Positions 8,516-15,496 of a stretch of DNA of 61,656 bases are shown here, piece after piece. The notes under the pieces are model-generated. The model was not told the origin of the DNA. It searched no databases and saw nothing but the letters and a program-made list of their open reading frames with translations. This DNA comes from JAZDGL01 sp043806975 (GTDB lineage: Bacteria; Patescibacteriota; Minisyncoccia; CAYZDR01): NCBI GenBank assembly GCA_043806975.1, contig JAZDGL010000069.1:1-61656 (forward strand). The letters are read 5' to 3'. A program made the position numbers and the translations under genes. Each line of letters opens with the position of its first letter. The stretch's first letter is position 1.

Positions 8516-9574
8516 ATGCAATCTGATTTAATTTTTAATTCACTCAAAATATTTTCTCTTGCTTTTTTCTCTTTTTTGATGGCAATGCTTTGGACGCCGA
8601 TGTTGTCGCATTATTTGTATAAATATAAAGCATGGAAAAAAACTTCTAAAAAAGGCGACACAATAGGGGACGATGCTCCGCCTGTTTTTGATGAAGATCA
8701 TAAGAAAAAGGAATTTTCCACTCCGAGAATGGGCGGACTTTTAATTTGGATAACGGTTTTAGCCGTGGTTGTAATATTCAGATTTTTACCCATTGCTTTT
8801 AAAAAAGGCTGGATTACAAAATTGAATTTTTTGAGCCGCGGGCAGACTTGGCTTCCGCTCGTGATTTTAATCAGCGCTTCAATTATCGGGCTTATTGACG
8901 ATGTTTTAGTGATTAAAGGCAAGAGAGGGATAAATGTATGGTGGCGCTTAACTGCGGTTATTGCTATTGGGGTTTTAGGCGCGCTGTGGTTTCATTATAA
9001 ATTGGATTGGAATACGATTTATATTCCTGGGTTAGGCGGTGTTTTTATAGGGAAATTATACATTCCTTTATTCGTTCTTGCGATGATCGCTTTGTTCGGA
9101 GGAACTCCAATAGACGGGTTGGACGGTTTGGCGGGAGGAATTTTTGCTGCCTCCTTTGCCTCTTACGCGGGAATTGCTTTTTTTCTTAATCAAATAAATA
9201 TCGCGGCTTTTTGTTTGGTTATTACGGGGGCGCTTTTGGCGTTTTTGTGGTTTAATATCCCGCCCGCCCGATTTTATTTAGGGGAAACAGGAATTTTGGG
9301 CTTGGTTACCACCTTAACTGCGGTTGCTTTTCTTACTGATTCAGTTGTGGCTTTGCCATTTATAGCTTTTTTACCGCTTTTAACAGCCGCTTCGGATATA
9401 ATTCAAATACTCTCTAAAAAATTTAGAAAAAAGAGGGTGTTTCTTGCGGCTCCAATCCATCATCATTTTCAGTTAAAGGGCTGGAGCAAAGAAAAAGTAG
9501 TAATGCGCTTTTGGATTATTAGCTCTGTTATGGCGATTATTGGAATGGCGGTGGCGCTAGTGGGAAGAGTGTAG
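8516..9574 (+). CDS. mraY: Phospho-N-acetylmuramoyl-pentapeptide transferase
   Basis: From ATG 8516 it is 352 aa; an upstream GTG at 8474 is in frame but would add residues that overlap the preceding gene. It is a polytopic membrane protein of about ten helices. Family motifs are TPRMGGLLIW, the catalytic GLIDDVL, the substrate-binding TPIDGLDGLAGG and the HHHFQLKGW loop. It transfers phospho-MurNAc-pentapeptide from UDP to undecaprenyl phosphate, making lipid I, which MurG (at 13.1 kb) converts to lipid II. An insertion between TM segments near residues 30-55 is charged and variable. Confidence 0.96.
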   Translation: MQSDLIFNSLKIFSLAFFSFLMAMLWTPMLSHYLYKYKAWKKTSKKGDTIGDDAPPVFDEDHKKKEFSTPRMGGLLIWITVLAVVVIFRFLPIAFKKGWITKLNFLSRGQTWLPLVILISASIIGLIDDVLVIKGKRGINVWWRLTAVIAIGVLGALWFHYKLDWNTIYIPGLGGVFIGKLYIPLFVLAMIALFGGTPIDGLDGLAGGIFAASFASYAGIAFFLNQINIAAFCLVITGALLAFLWFNIPPARFYLGETGILGLVTTLTAVAFLTDSVVALPFIAFLPLLTAASDIIQILSKKFRKKRVFLAAPIHHHFQLKGWSKEKVVMRFWIISSVMAIIGMAVALVGRV

Positions 9575-9610
9575 CCCAATTACGAATTAAAAATTACGAA
9601 TTATGAATTT

Positions 9611-10717
9611 ATGAAATTAAAAACAAACAGACCCGACTATATTTTAATTGCTGCGGTTGCAGTTTTATTGGTTATTGGCTTAATAATGCTTTCTAGCGCT
9701 AGTTCGGTTTTGGCGACTCAGCAGTTTAATAATCCTTATTTTTATTTAAAAAGACAATTTTTTATCGGAGTTATTGGAGGTGGATCTTTGTGCTTTTTGA
9801 TTTCGCTAATTCCTTATCAATTCTGGCGCGCTATTGCTTTTCCGCTTCTTTTTTTTACGCTGATTTTACTGGCGCTAGTTTTTGTCCCAGGGATAGGGGT
9901 TGCCTACGGAGGTTCGCACAGATGGATAAAAACAGGCTTATTTGATTTTCAGCCGACCGAATTGGCAAAGTTAGTTTTAATTTTTTATTTTTCTGCTTGG
10001 CTTTCCGCGAAAGGGACAAAAGTCGCTACTTTTAAAGAAGGATTGTTGCCTTTCACTGTTATTATTGGAATTATTTCCGCGCTGATAATTTTTCAGCCGG
10101 ATGTCGGGACGCTGGGGATGTTGATAATTATCGCGCTTTCAATTTTTTTTGTTTCTGGGGCAAGTTTAAAACATATTTTTTTGCTTTTAGCTGGTTTAGC
10201 GCTTGGGTTGTGGGGGATAATTAAGGCGGCGCCTTATAGAATGAATCGTTTTTTGGTTTTTTTAAATCCGCGGCTTGATCCTAAGGGGATTGGCTACCAA
10301 ATCAATCAGGCGCTATTGGCAATCGGTTCAGGAGGAATTTTCGGTCTTGGGCTTGGATACAGCAGGCAGAAATTTAATTATTTACCTGAGCCGATGGGTG
10401 ATTCTATTTTCGCGATTATTTCAGAGGAGTTGGGTTTGGCAGGCGCTTGCGTTATTTTGGCAATCTTTGCGGTTGTCGCTTGGCGCGGCTGGAAAATTGC
10501 TAAAAAAGCTCCCGATAAATTTGGTCAGCTTGCCGCCGTTGGGATAACTTCTTGGATAATTTTCCAAGTGATAATAAATATCGCGGCAATTACATCGTTG
10601 ATGCCTCTTACGGGAATAACCTTGCCATTTATAAGTTATGGCAGTTCTTCTATGATAATGATGCTGGCGGCAGTCGGAGTTTTAATAAATATATCAAAAC
10701 AGGGGAATGGGTGTTAG
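9611..10717 (+). CDS. ftsW: FtsW/RodA family peptidoglycan polymerase, probably FtsW
   Basis: It is 368 aa with about ten membrane helices. SEDS signatures are visible: LIMLSSASSVLA near the N-terminus, GSHRWIKTGLFDFQPTELAK, NRFLVFLNPRLDPKGIGYQ and EPMGDSIFAIISEELG, and the C-terminal ITLPFISYGSSS. SEDS proteins polymerise lipid II into glycan strands together with a class B PBP. FtsW is preferred over RodA because of its mraY neighbour, while mreBCD-mrdA lies elsewhere at 54.8 kb. That choice is an inference from context. Confidence 0.92.
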   Translation: MKLKTNRPDYILIAAVAVLLVIGLIMLSSASSVLATQQFNNPYFYLKRQFFIGVIGGGSLCFLISLIPYQFWRAIAFPLLFFTLILLALVFVPGIGVAYGGSHRWIKTGLFDFQPTELAKLVLIFYFSAWLSAKGTKVATFKEGLLPFTVIIGIISALIIFQPDVGTLGMLIIIALSIFFVSGASLKHIFLLLAGLALGLWGIIKAAPYRMNRFLVFLNPRLDPKGIGYQINQALLAIGSGGIFGLGLGYSRQKFNYLPEPMGDSIFAIISEELGLAGACVILAIFAVVAWRGWKIAKKAPDKFGQLAAVGITSWIIFQVIINIAAITSLMPLTGITLPFISYGSSSMIMMLAAVGVLINISKQGNGC

Positions 10718-10753
10718 AAATATGTTTTTTTGTAAAATAAATTTTCAGATTTT

Positions 10754-10795
10754 TCCAAAAAAAGAAGCCGCCAAGTCAACTTGTGACTGGCGGCT
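10754..10795 (-). terminator. Rho-independent terminator for the minus-strand lipoprotein operon
   Basis: The stem AGCCGCCA-GTCA pairs with TGAC-TGGCGGCT (10766-10795) around a short loop. On the minus strand it is followed by a run of U (complement of A7 at 10757-10763). On the plus strand no T run follows, so it does not terminate ftsW. Confidence 0.75.
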
Positions 10796-10828
10796 GTAAA
10801 AGTGCTAAAAAGTTCCCTCTATGGGCGT

Positions 10829-10923
10829 GTCGCCGAATGCGTTTTTTACAAAATTCTGAAATTTTTTAGGCTTTATTAAGCCAAAAGATTTTTCAAAAAT
10901 TGTAAATTTTGCTATTCGGCGAC
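10829..10923. repeat. Family C long palindrome, copy 1
   Basis: The ends GTCGCCGAAT and ATTCGGCGAC are perfectly complementary, and most of the 95-bp interior is an imperfect AT-rich inverted repeat centred on AGGCTTTATTAAGCC. A second element with matching ends (GTTGCTGAATA / TATTCGGCAAC) is at 46374-46501 with an unrelated interior. Both lie in 3' intergenic regions. Confidence 0.65.
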
Positions 10924-10943
10924 AGTCCTTCTATAATTTTGCC

Positions 10944-12209
10944 CTAATCGGGAGAGCCATGATTTCCACTTTCATTGAGATCTTCATTCGGGGATTTTAC
11001 TATTGTCATAGTGTTCCCCAAAACGCAAACTCCCGCTACCTCTCCCTCGGCTATCTGTATATCCTCAGGGTATATTGATAGCCGAATTTTATCTCCAATT
11101 TCAGCTTGGCAGGATATATCAGCCTGCACTGTTATTGATATAGAGTTGGTTTTAGGGATAACCAAATGAAGATTACTAAAAATTGCTTGGTTCCCTTCAA
11201 CTTTTTCTTCAATATGATAGCCCCCGTACTCTAAATTAATCCCTAAGATATCATCATCAATGTTATTGCCATTAATAGTGATGGCAATTTGGGAAACCTC
11301 AATATCTGCCACGGGGTTCGATATAAGTTCAAATACTAAAAATTTTTTTCCAAGTACTCCTCTTGGGAGAGGAGCTGAAAGTGGAGTCAGAGTTGAGTGG
11401 TGCAAAAGAAGTAAGGGCAAGGGCGAAGGTTCTATCGCATACGCTCTCACATTCTTTAAATCCAATCCCTGCCCTGCTTCTCTCCATTCTCCTCTTAAAA
11501 CCCATTGTCCGTTTTCGTCTTGACGGATGCTTTCATAAGAATACCAGCGTTTTTCGCCATCCCAATAAACGAGTTGGACAGGAGAGCCTTCATTTAAATC
11601 GGCAGGAAGTTCTTGAAAATTAAGAAGGTATTTGACAATATTTTTAGGAACGCTTGAATCTATTTCGTGCCACAATGTTGCTTCTGAAATATAGGAAGTG
11701 ATGTCCCAGTCAAATATTTCTACGGACATGTCAATATCAGCTCCTCCCATCTCAATGGGAACCATAACAAATTTATGTTGTGTGATGATTTCGTTCGCAA
11801 CATTGAATTTTTTGCAAGGAGATTCGAACTGGCGATAAGGAGTAATTCCCGCAAAGGCAATTAGTTGGAGCTGGATAGTCCCAAAAGGGACAGAGACAAT
11901 TCCTTCCCCAGATTCTAGATAAATAATTTCGTCTGGGTCGCGATCCGAAAAAGCCTCGGTTTCTTTTAGTTGCCAAATTCGCAATTGCCAATCGTGGAGT
12001 CCTAATGAGCGCTGGCGAGAGGATTCGTCAGTATTACCAGAGGTAAAACTTATTAGACCTCGTTCCCCTTTGTAGTCAGAAAAAGCGGTGTAATTAGTGA
12101 CAGGGGGGTTGGAAGATGTATTATGTCCATCTCCATCTAAACATCCAACTCCACAAAAACAGAAAACAACCAAAAACATCAAAATCGTCAAATTCTTTAA
12201 ACCTTTCAT
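10944..12209 (-). CDS. Predicted lipoprotein of unknown function
   Basis: It is 421 aa. The N-terminus is a lipoprotein signal: basic MKGLKN, a hydrophobic stretch, then CGVGC with Cys23 as the likely lipidation site, followed by a polar linker. No catalytic motif is recognised; the rest is beta-rich. The ATG overlaps the stop of a small membrane-protein gene (ATGA), so the two are translationally coupled. The stretch coded at about 11345-11435 (residues about 258-288) is low-complexity, rich in Leu/Pro/His, and reads like translated palindromic repeat (PLPRGVLGKK). It is one of only a few minus-strand genes here. Confidence 0.8.
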   Translation of the reverse strand: MKGLKNLTILMFLVVFCFCGVGCLDGDGHNTSSNPPVTNYTAFSDYKGERGLISFTSGNTDESSRQRSLGLHDWQLRIWQLKETEAFSDRDPDEIIYLESGEGIVSVPFGTIQLQLIAFAGITPYRQFESPCKKFNVANEIITQHKFVMVPIEMGGADIDMSVEIFDWDITSYISEATLWHEIDSSVPKNIVKYLLNFQELPADLNEGSPVQLVYWDGEKRWYSYESIRQDENGQWVLRGEWREAGQGLDLKNVRAYAIEPSPLPLLLLHHSTLTPLSAPLPRGVLGKKFLVFELISNPVADIEVSQIAITINGNNIDDDILGINLEYGGYHIEEKVEGNQAIFSNLHLVIPKTNSISITVQADISCQAEIGDKIRLSIYPEDIQIAEGEVAGVCVLGNTMTIVKSPNEDLNESGNHGSPD

Positions 12210-12376
12210 TTCTCTTCTCCTTTTTTAGTTTTTTTAGAAGTAAAAATAATGAAAATTGCAAAAAATAGTGATAGCGCATTTACTGCGTCAAAGCCGTCAC
12301 GAAAACAATACGCTATAGTCGGAACAAAAATTAAAGCGAATAAAACTGCCACAACCCACTCTCCAGCCTCGGACAT
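12206..12376 (-). CDS. Small membrane protein, 56 aa, upstream of the lipoprotein
   Basis: ATG at 12376 follows a strong Shine-Dalgarno sequence (GAGGGGGTGA on the minus strand, 12386-12395). The product has two hydrophobic segments, WVVAVLFALIFVPTIAYCF and ALSLFFAIFIIF, and a lysine-rich C-terminus (KKTKKGEEK), so it is a probable two-TM protein. Its TGA stop overlaps the lipoprotein ATG (ATGA). A perfect promoter lies 90 bp upstream. I recognise no family. Good translation signals and tight coupling make it a real gene. Confidence 0.78.
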   Translation of the reverse strand: MSEAGEWVVAVLFALIFVPTIAYCFRDGFDAVNALSLFFAIFIIFTSKKTKKGEEK

Positions 12377-12467
12377 TTAATGAGTTCACCCCCTCTCAAA
12401 AATGGCTTAAATTCAGTAAAAAACTATTAAATTGTCAAAGTTCATTGTCAATTATCTTGATAGCCAT

Positions 12468-12496
12468 ATTATAGCAGATAACTTTAAATTTGTCAA
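12468..12496 (-). promoter_or_regulatory. Perfect sigma-70-type promoter for the lipoprotein operon
   Basis: On the minus strand it reads TTGACA, 17 bp, TATAAT. The start is about 85 nt upstream of the small membrane-protein ATG. The leader carries two direct repeats of TTGACAAT (complement of 12431-12438 and 12444-12451), resembling the -35 region itself; they could be operator sites. Confidence 0.85.
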
Positions 12497-12534
12497 GCGT
12501 GGACGGAATGTCAAAAATTTTGTAAAATATAAAT

Positions 12535-12876
12535 ATGAAGAATTTGAATTTTCATACGGAAGATATCCAATTGCCCGATTTTTTTAAGCCGATTTTGTGG
12601 TCTTACGATTTTTCTGCGATGAACCCTAAAAAACAATCTAAGACAATAATTATCAATGCGATAAATTATGGAAATTTAAATCATTGGAGATGGATAATTA
12701 AATATTATGGGAAAGATAAAATTAAAGAAATTTTGCAAAAAATTCCAACAACAGAAATAAAGCCTAAAACGCGAAGGCTAGCAGAAATAATTTTTTCAAT
12801 AGATAAATTTAATTATGTTCCAAGAAGCGCTAACGGAAGAGGGCAAGAAACTTTTTCCTCTTCTGAAAAATTTTAA
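12535..12876 (+). CDS. DUF6922-like / AbiEi-type antitoxin-like protein
   Basis: It is 113 aa. The pattern LPDFFKPILWSYDF, then KTIIINAINYGNLNHWRWIIKYYGKDKIKEIL, is typical of the small proteins that pair with AbiEii/AbiGii nucleotidyltransferase toxins in Patescibacteria; the precise family name is from memory. The last 20 residues (from about the overlap at 12815) look unrelated to the conserved part, and it overlaps the toxin-like ORF by 62 nt in another frame. It is likely the antitoxin half of a decaying toxin-antitoxin pair. Confidence 0.65.
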   Translation: MKNLNFHTEDIQLPDFFKPILWSYDFSAMNPKKQSKTIIINAINYGNLNHWRWIIKYYGKDKIKEILQKIPTTEIKPKTRRLAEIIFSIDKFNYVPRSANGRGQETFSSSEKF

Positions 12877-13051
12877 TGATTTTTATCTTGCAGGAGGAAC
12901 TGCCTTAGCTTTGCAGATAGGGCATAGGGTTTCAGTTGATTTTGATTTTTTTTCTGAGAAAGAAATTTTGCCAAGTCTTTTAAAAGAAAAAGTTGACAAA
13001 GAGGAAATAAAAAGCTTTTTTGAGAAAAAAATAAAGAGCATTAAATTTTGA
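12815..13051 (+). pseudogene. AbiEii/AbiGii-type nucleotidyltransferase toxin, internally deleted
   Basis: The N-terminal 55 residues carry the family signature FYLAGGTALALQIGHRVSVDFDFFSEKEI, with the GG...DFD metal-binding motif. Normal family members continue for about 130 more residues. Here the sequence jumps to a short helix (VDKEEIKSFFEKKIKSI) that resembles the normal C-terminus, giving 78 aa in total. The core helical domain is missing, so toxicity is unlikely. The stop is genuine in this assembly. Confidence 0.72.
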
Positions 13052-13088
13052 AGCGGAGTCCAATATATCCGTAATAAACTATTTTTTT

Positions 13089-14201
13089 ATGCGCATACTT
13101 TTAACTGGCGGCGGAAGTGGCGGTCATATTATGCCAATTCTCGCCGTAGTAAAATCAATCAAACAGCAAACTCGCGAGGAAGCAGAGTTTTTATTTGTCG
13201 GTTCAGTAAATAAGGAAACGAGGGGGATTTTGGAAGCGGAGGGGATAAGGGTAAAAAATGTTTTTTGCGGGAAAATGCGCCGTTATTTTTCTTTGCAAAA
13301 TTTTTTGGATTTATTTAAAATTCCGCTAGGGCTTATTCAGGCGTTTTGGGTTGTTTTTTTCTATATGCCAGATGTCGTTTTTTGCAAGGGCGGTTATGCC
13401 AGTATGCCGGGCGCGGTTGCGGCTTGGTTTTTTAGGCTGCCGATAATAATTCATGAATCGGATACAATTCCAGGGTTAACTAATCGGATAATCGGCAAAT
13501 TGGCGCGCGTAGTTATTATTTCTTTTGAAAAACCTTTGGAATATTTTCCAAAAGAAAAAACTGTTCTTTTGGGCAATCCTGTTCGCAAAGATTTGTTACA
13601 GGGAAATCCTGGCGTGATTTTGGGAAAATTGTTTTCGGCGACTAGCAGAAAACCGCTTATTTTGATTTTAGGAGGAAGCCAAGGGGCAGTTTCTTTGAAT
13701 AATGTTGTTTTGGAAACCTTGCCGCGTCTTTTGAAAGAGGCATCAGTTATTCATCAATGCGGAAAATTGGATTTTGAAAATGTAGTTGCAACAGCAAAGC
13801 AGATTTTGGGCGAAGATTTGGCGGGGAAGGGGTATTTTCCCGCAAGTTTTATTTCCGATGAATTGCCGGATATTTTTGCGGCGGCAGATTTAATAATCAC
13901 AAGGGCTGGGGCAAATTCTTTGGCGGAAATTGCGCTTTTGGGTAAGCCGTCAATAATAATTCCTCTTCAAAATTCTGCGGGATGTCATCAGCGGGAAAAT
14001 GCTTTTGAATTTCAGCGTTCTGGAGCGAGCGTTGTAATTGAACACGAAAATTTAACTCCGAATTTATTTCTTACTGAAATTGGAAAAATTATTTATAATT
14101 CTGAACTTGCAAAAGCAATGGGAGAAAATGCCAAAAAACTTGCTTATCCCGGCGCGGACGAAAAAATTGCCGAGCTGGTTTTAAAAGTTGGCAGCATATA
14201 A
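13089..14201 (+). CDS. murG: UDP-GlcNAc--MurNAc-pentapeptide GlcNAc transferase
   Basis: It is 370 aa. The N-terminal glycine loop GGGSGGHIMPILAV, the central HESDTIPGLTNR and VLLGNPVRKDL, the C-domain loop LGGSQGAVSLN, and the donor-binding RAGANSLAEI with PLQNSAGCHQRENA are all MurG hallmarks. It adds GlcNAc to lipid I at the inner membrane surface to form lipid II. It is separated from mraY and ftsW by the lipoprotein and toxin-antitoxin genes, suggesting that a cell-wall cluster was interrupted by insertions. Confidence 0.97.
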   Translation: MRILLTGGGSGGHIMPILAVVKSIKQQTREEAEFLFVGSVNKETRGILEAEGIRVKNVFCGKMRRYFSLQNFLDLFKIPLGLIQAFWVVFFYMPDVVFCKGGYASMPGAVAAWFFRLPIIIHESDTIPGLTNRIIGKLARVVIISFEKPLEYFPKEKTVLLGNPVRKDLLQGNPGVILGKLFSATSRKPLILILGGSQGAVSLNNVVLETLPRLLKEASVIHQCGKLDFENVVATAKQILGEDLAGKGYFPASFISDELPDIFAAADLIITRAGANSLAEIALLGKPSIIIPLQNSAGCHQRENAFEFQRSGASVVIEHENLTPNLFLTEIGKIIYNSELAKAMGENAKKLAYPGADEKIAELVLKVGSI

Positions 14202-14238
14202 AATGAAGACGCGCTTGCGCCTTCATTTTGGTTTTTTT
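14200..14238. terminator. Bidirectional terminator between murG and the TPR-like gene
   Basis: AAAATGAAG (14200-14208) pairs with CTTCATTTT (14221-14229), with an inner CGC/GCG pair. T8 follows on the plus strand. It overlaps the ends of the two convergent genes. Confidence 0.7.
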
Positions 14239-14498
14239 TCCGATTTTTCCAATAATTTTTTCCCTTCTAAAACAGCATTCCATTTTAGGAAATTTTTTAG
14301 AGGCTTTGCTATTTCTAGCGCCTCCTTTAGCCTATCTTTTGCTTCTTCCTCTTTTCCGAGGCAAAAAAGGCATTCAGAAATGCGAATTAATAAAATTATT
14401 TTTAAATCGGCATCTTCTTGCTTCCCAAGATCTTTTAAGAAAATTTTTAACGCTTTGTCATATTCTTTCTTCTCTAAAAAAAGTGTTCCTTGATCCAT
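14223..14498 (-). CDS. Small TPR-like protein
   Basis: It is 91 aa, convergent with murG. A Shine-Dalgarno AGGAGG (minus strand, complement of 14507-14512) stands eight bases before the ATG. The helical pairs YDKALKIFLKDLGK and LLIRISECLFCLGKEEEAKDRLKEALEIA match the tetratricopeptide pattern. Overlapping plus-strand frames lack any translation signal, so this strand is chosen. It is probably a protein-binding module of unknown partner. Confidence 0.72.
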   Translation of the reverse strand: MDQGTLFLEKKEYDKALKIFLKDLGKQEDADLKIILLIRISECLFCLGKEEEAKDRLKEALEIAKPLKNFLKWNAVLEGKKLLEKSEKKPK

Positions 14499-14545
14499 TT
14501 ATTTTTCCTCCTGACATTTTAAGAACTTTGAAATGCTATATTCGT

Positions 14546-14666
14546 TATAGATCCCGCAAAACAAATTCCGATATTTTCTCCCTTTGAAAAGGGAGATTGC
14601 CGTCCAAGACGGTTTGCCTTGGGCAGGAGAGGGATTCTAAAATAAATTTGTTTTGCGGGAGCTATA
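14546..14666. repeat. Family A palindromic element, copy 3 (best-preserved)
   Basis: The left end TAGATCCCGCAAAACAAATT differs from the complement of the right end, TAGCTCCCGCAAAACAAATT, at one base. The interior has the CTCCCTTTGAAAAGGGAG hairpin and the CCGTCCAAGACGG module. The remaining bases to the hpf start (14667-14868) are AT-rich, with one candidate promoter and no gene. Confidence 0.88.
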
Positions 14667-14761
14667 TTTACAATTCAATTATTTTAATTTTATTAAATTT
14701 AGATTAGAATGGTGTTAATTTTTTAAGGATTTTATAATGCGGCGCGGTTCAGTAGTTTTTC

Positions 14762-14790
14762 TAGACAATTGGGAAAAAATCGGATAAGAT
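14762..14790 (+). promoter_or_regulatory. Candidate promoter for hpf
   Basis: TAGACA, 17 bp, TAAGAT. It lies about 80 bp before the chosen hpf start. Both hexamers deviate from consensus by one or two bases. Confidence 0.45.
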
Positions 14791-14868
14791 AGGGTAGCGG
14801 TTTAGAAATTTGTAATTATTAAAATATGGGGGTTGCGTGTTTGCGCGGCTTCTTTTAAATTAAAAACA

Positions 14869-15444
14869 ATGAATATACAATTTTATTCTCAAAACATTGA
14901 TTTACCCGCAAATTTAAAAAGTTATGCTAGAAAAAAAATTTCTAAAGCTTTGCGGTTTTGCAGCAAAGTGAAAGAAGCGCGCTTGGAATTTGAAATTGAC
15001 GCGCATCATAGCCATGGCGATAATACGAAAAAGGTCTTTTTAACGATTTATGTTCCGAGAGATGTTATTAGGGTGGAAGAATTTGCGTCCGATTTTCAGG
15101 AGGCAATTGACCTTTTAATTCCAAAACTAAAATTGCAAATTAAAAAATATAAAGAGAAACAGCAAACTTTGGCGCGAAAAAATGGGAGAATGTTCAAAAA
15201 AGCGATTCAGGCGGCGGCTGGAAAGATTTTTTCGCGATCTTCAGACAAGCAATTTATACCCCAATTTGAAGTGGTAAAAAGAAAAGAGTTTTCTTTGGCA
15301 GAAGTTATGAACGAAGAACAGGCGATTGAGGAGATGAACAAACTTGGTCATGATTTTTTTGTTTTCAATAATGCGAAAACAAGCAAAAACGCAGTGGTGT
15401 ATAAAAGGAAAGATGGAAAATTTGGAATTATAAATGTAAGTTAG
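14869..15444 (+). CDS. hpf: Ribosome hibernation-promoting factor, long form
   Basis: From ATG 14869 it is 191 aa; in-frame upstream codons to 14833 do not look conserved. The N-terminal S30AE domain (MNIQFYSQNIDLPANLKSY ... RLEFEIDAHHSHG ... EASDFQEAIDLLIPKL-type pattern) is followed by a C-terminal dimerisation domain (IEEMNKLGHDFFVFNNAKT ... VVYKRKDGKFGII). Long HPF dimerises 70S ribosomes into inactive 100S particles when growth stops. It is followed by secA, a neighbour pairing seen in many bacteria. Confidence 0.93.
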   Translation: MNIQFYSQNIDLPANLKSYARKKISKALRFCSKVKEARLEFEIDAHHSHGDNTKKVFLTIYVPRDVIRVEEFASDFQEAIDLLIPKLKLQIKKYKEKQQTLARKNGRMFKKAIQAAAGKIFSRSSDKQFIPQFEVVKRKEFSLAEVMNEEQAIEEMNKLGHDFFVFNNAKTSKNAVVYKRKDGKFGIINVS

Positions 15445-15496
15445 TTGTGGGGCGGCGAAAATCAAGCGCGTAAACTTTAAATTAAAATTAAAAAAT

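Noticed and set aside
14188..14587. Two overlapping plus-strand ORFs after murG
   Set aside because: They lack a ribosome-binding site and are compositionally odd (Phe/Ser/Arg runs). The minus-strand frame has AGGAGG and a TPR pattern and is preferred.
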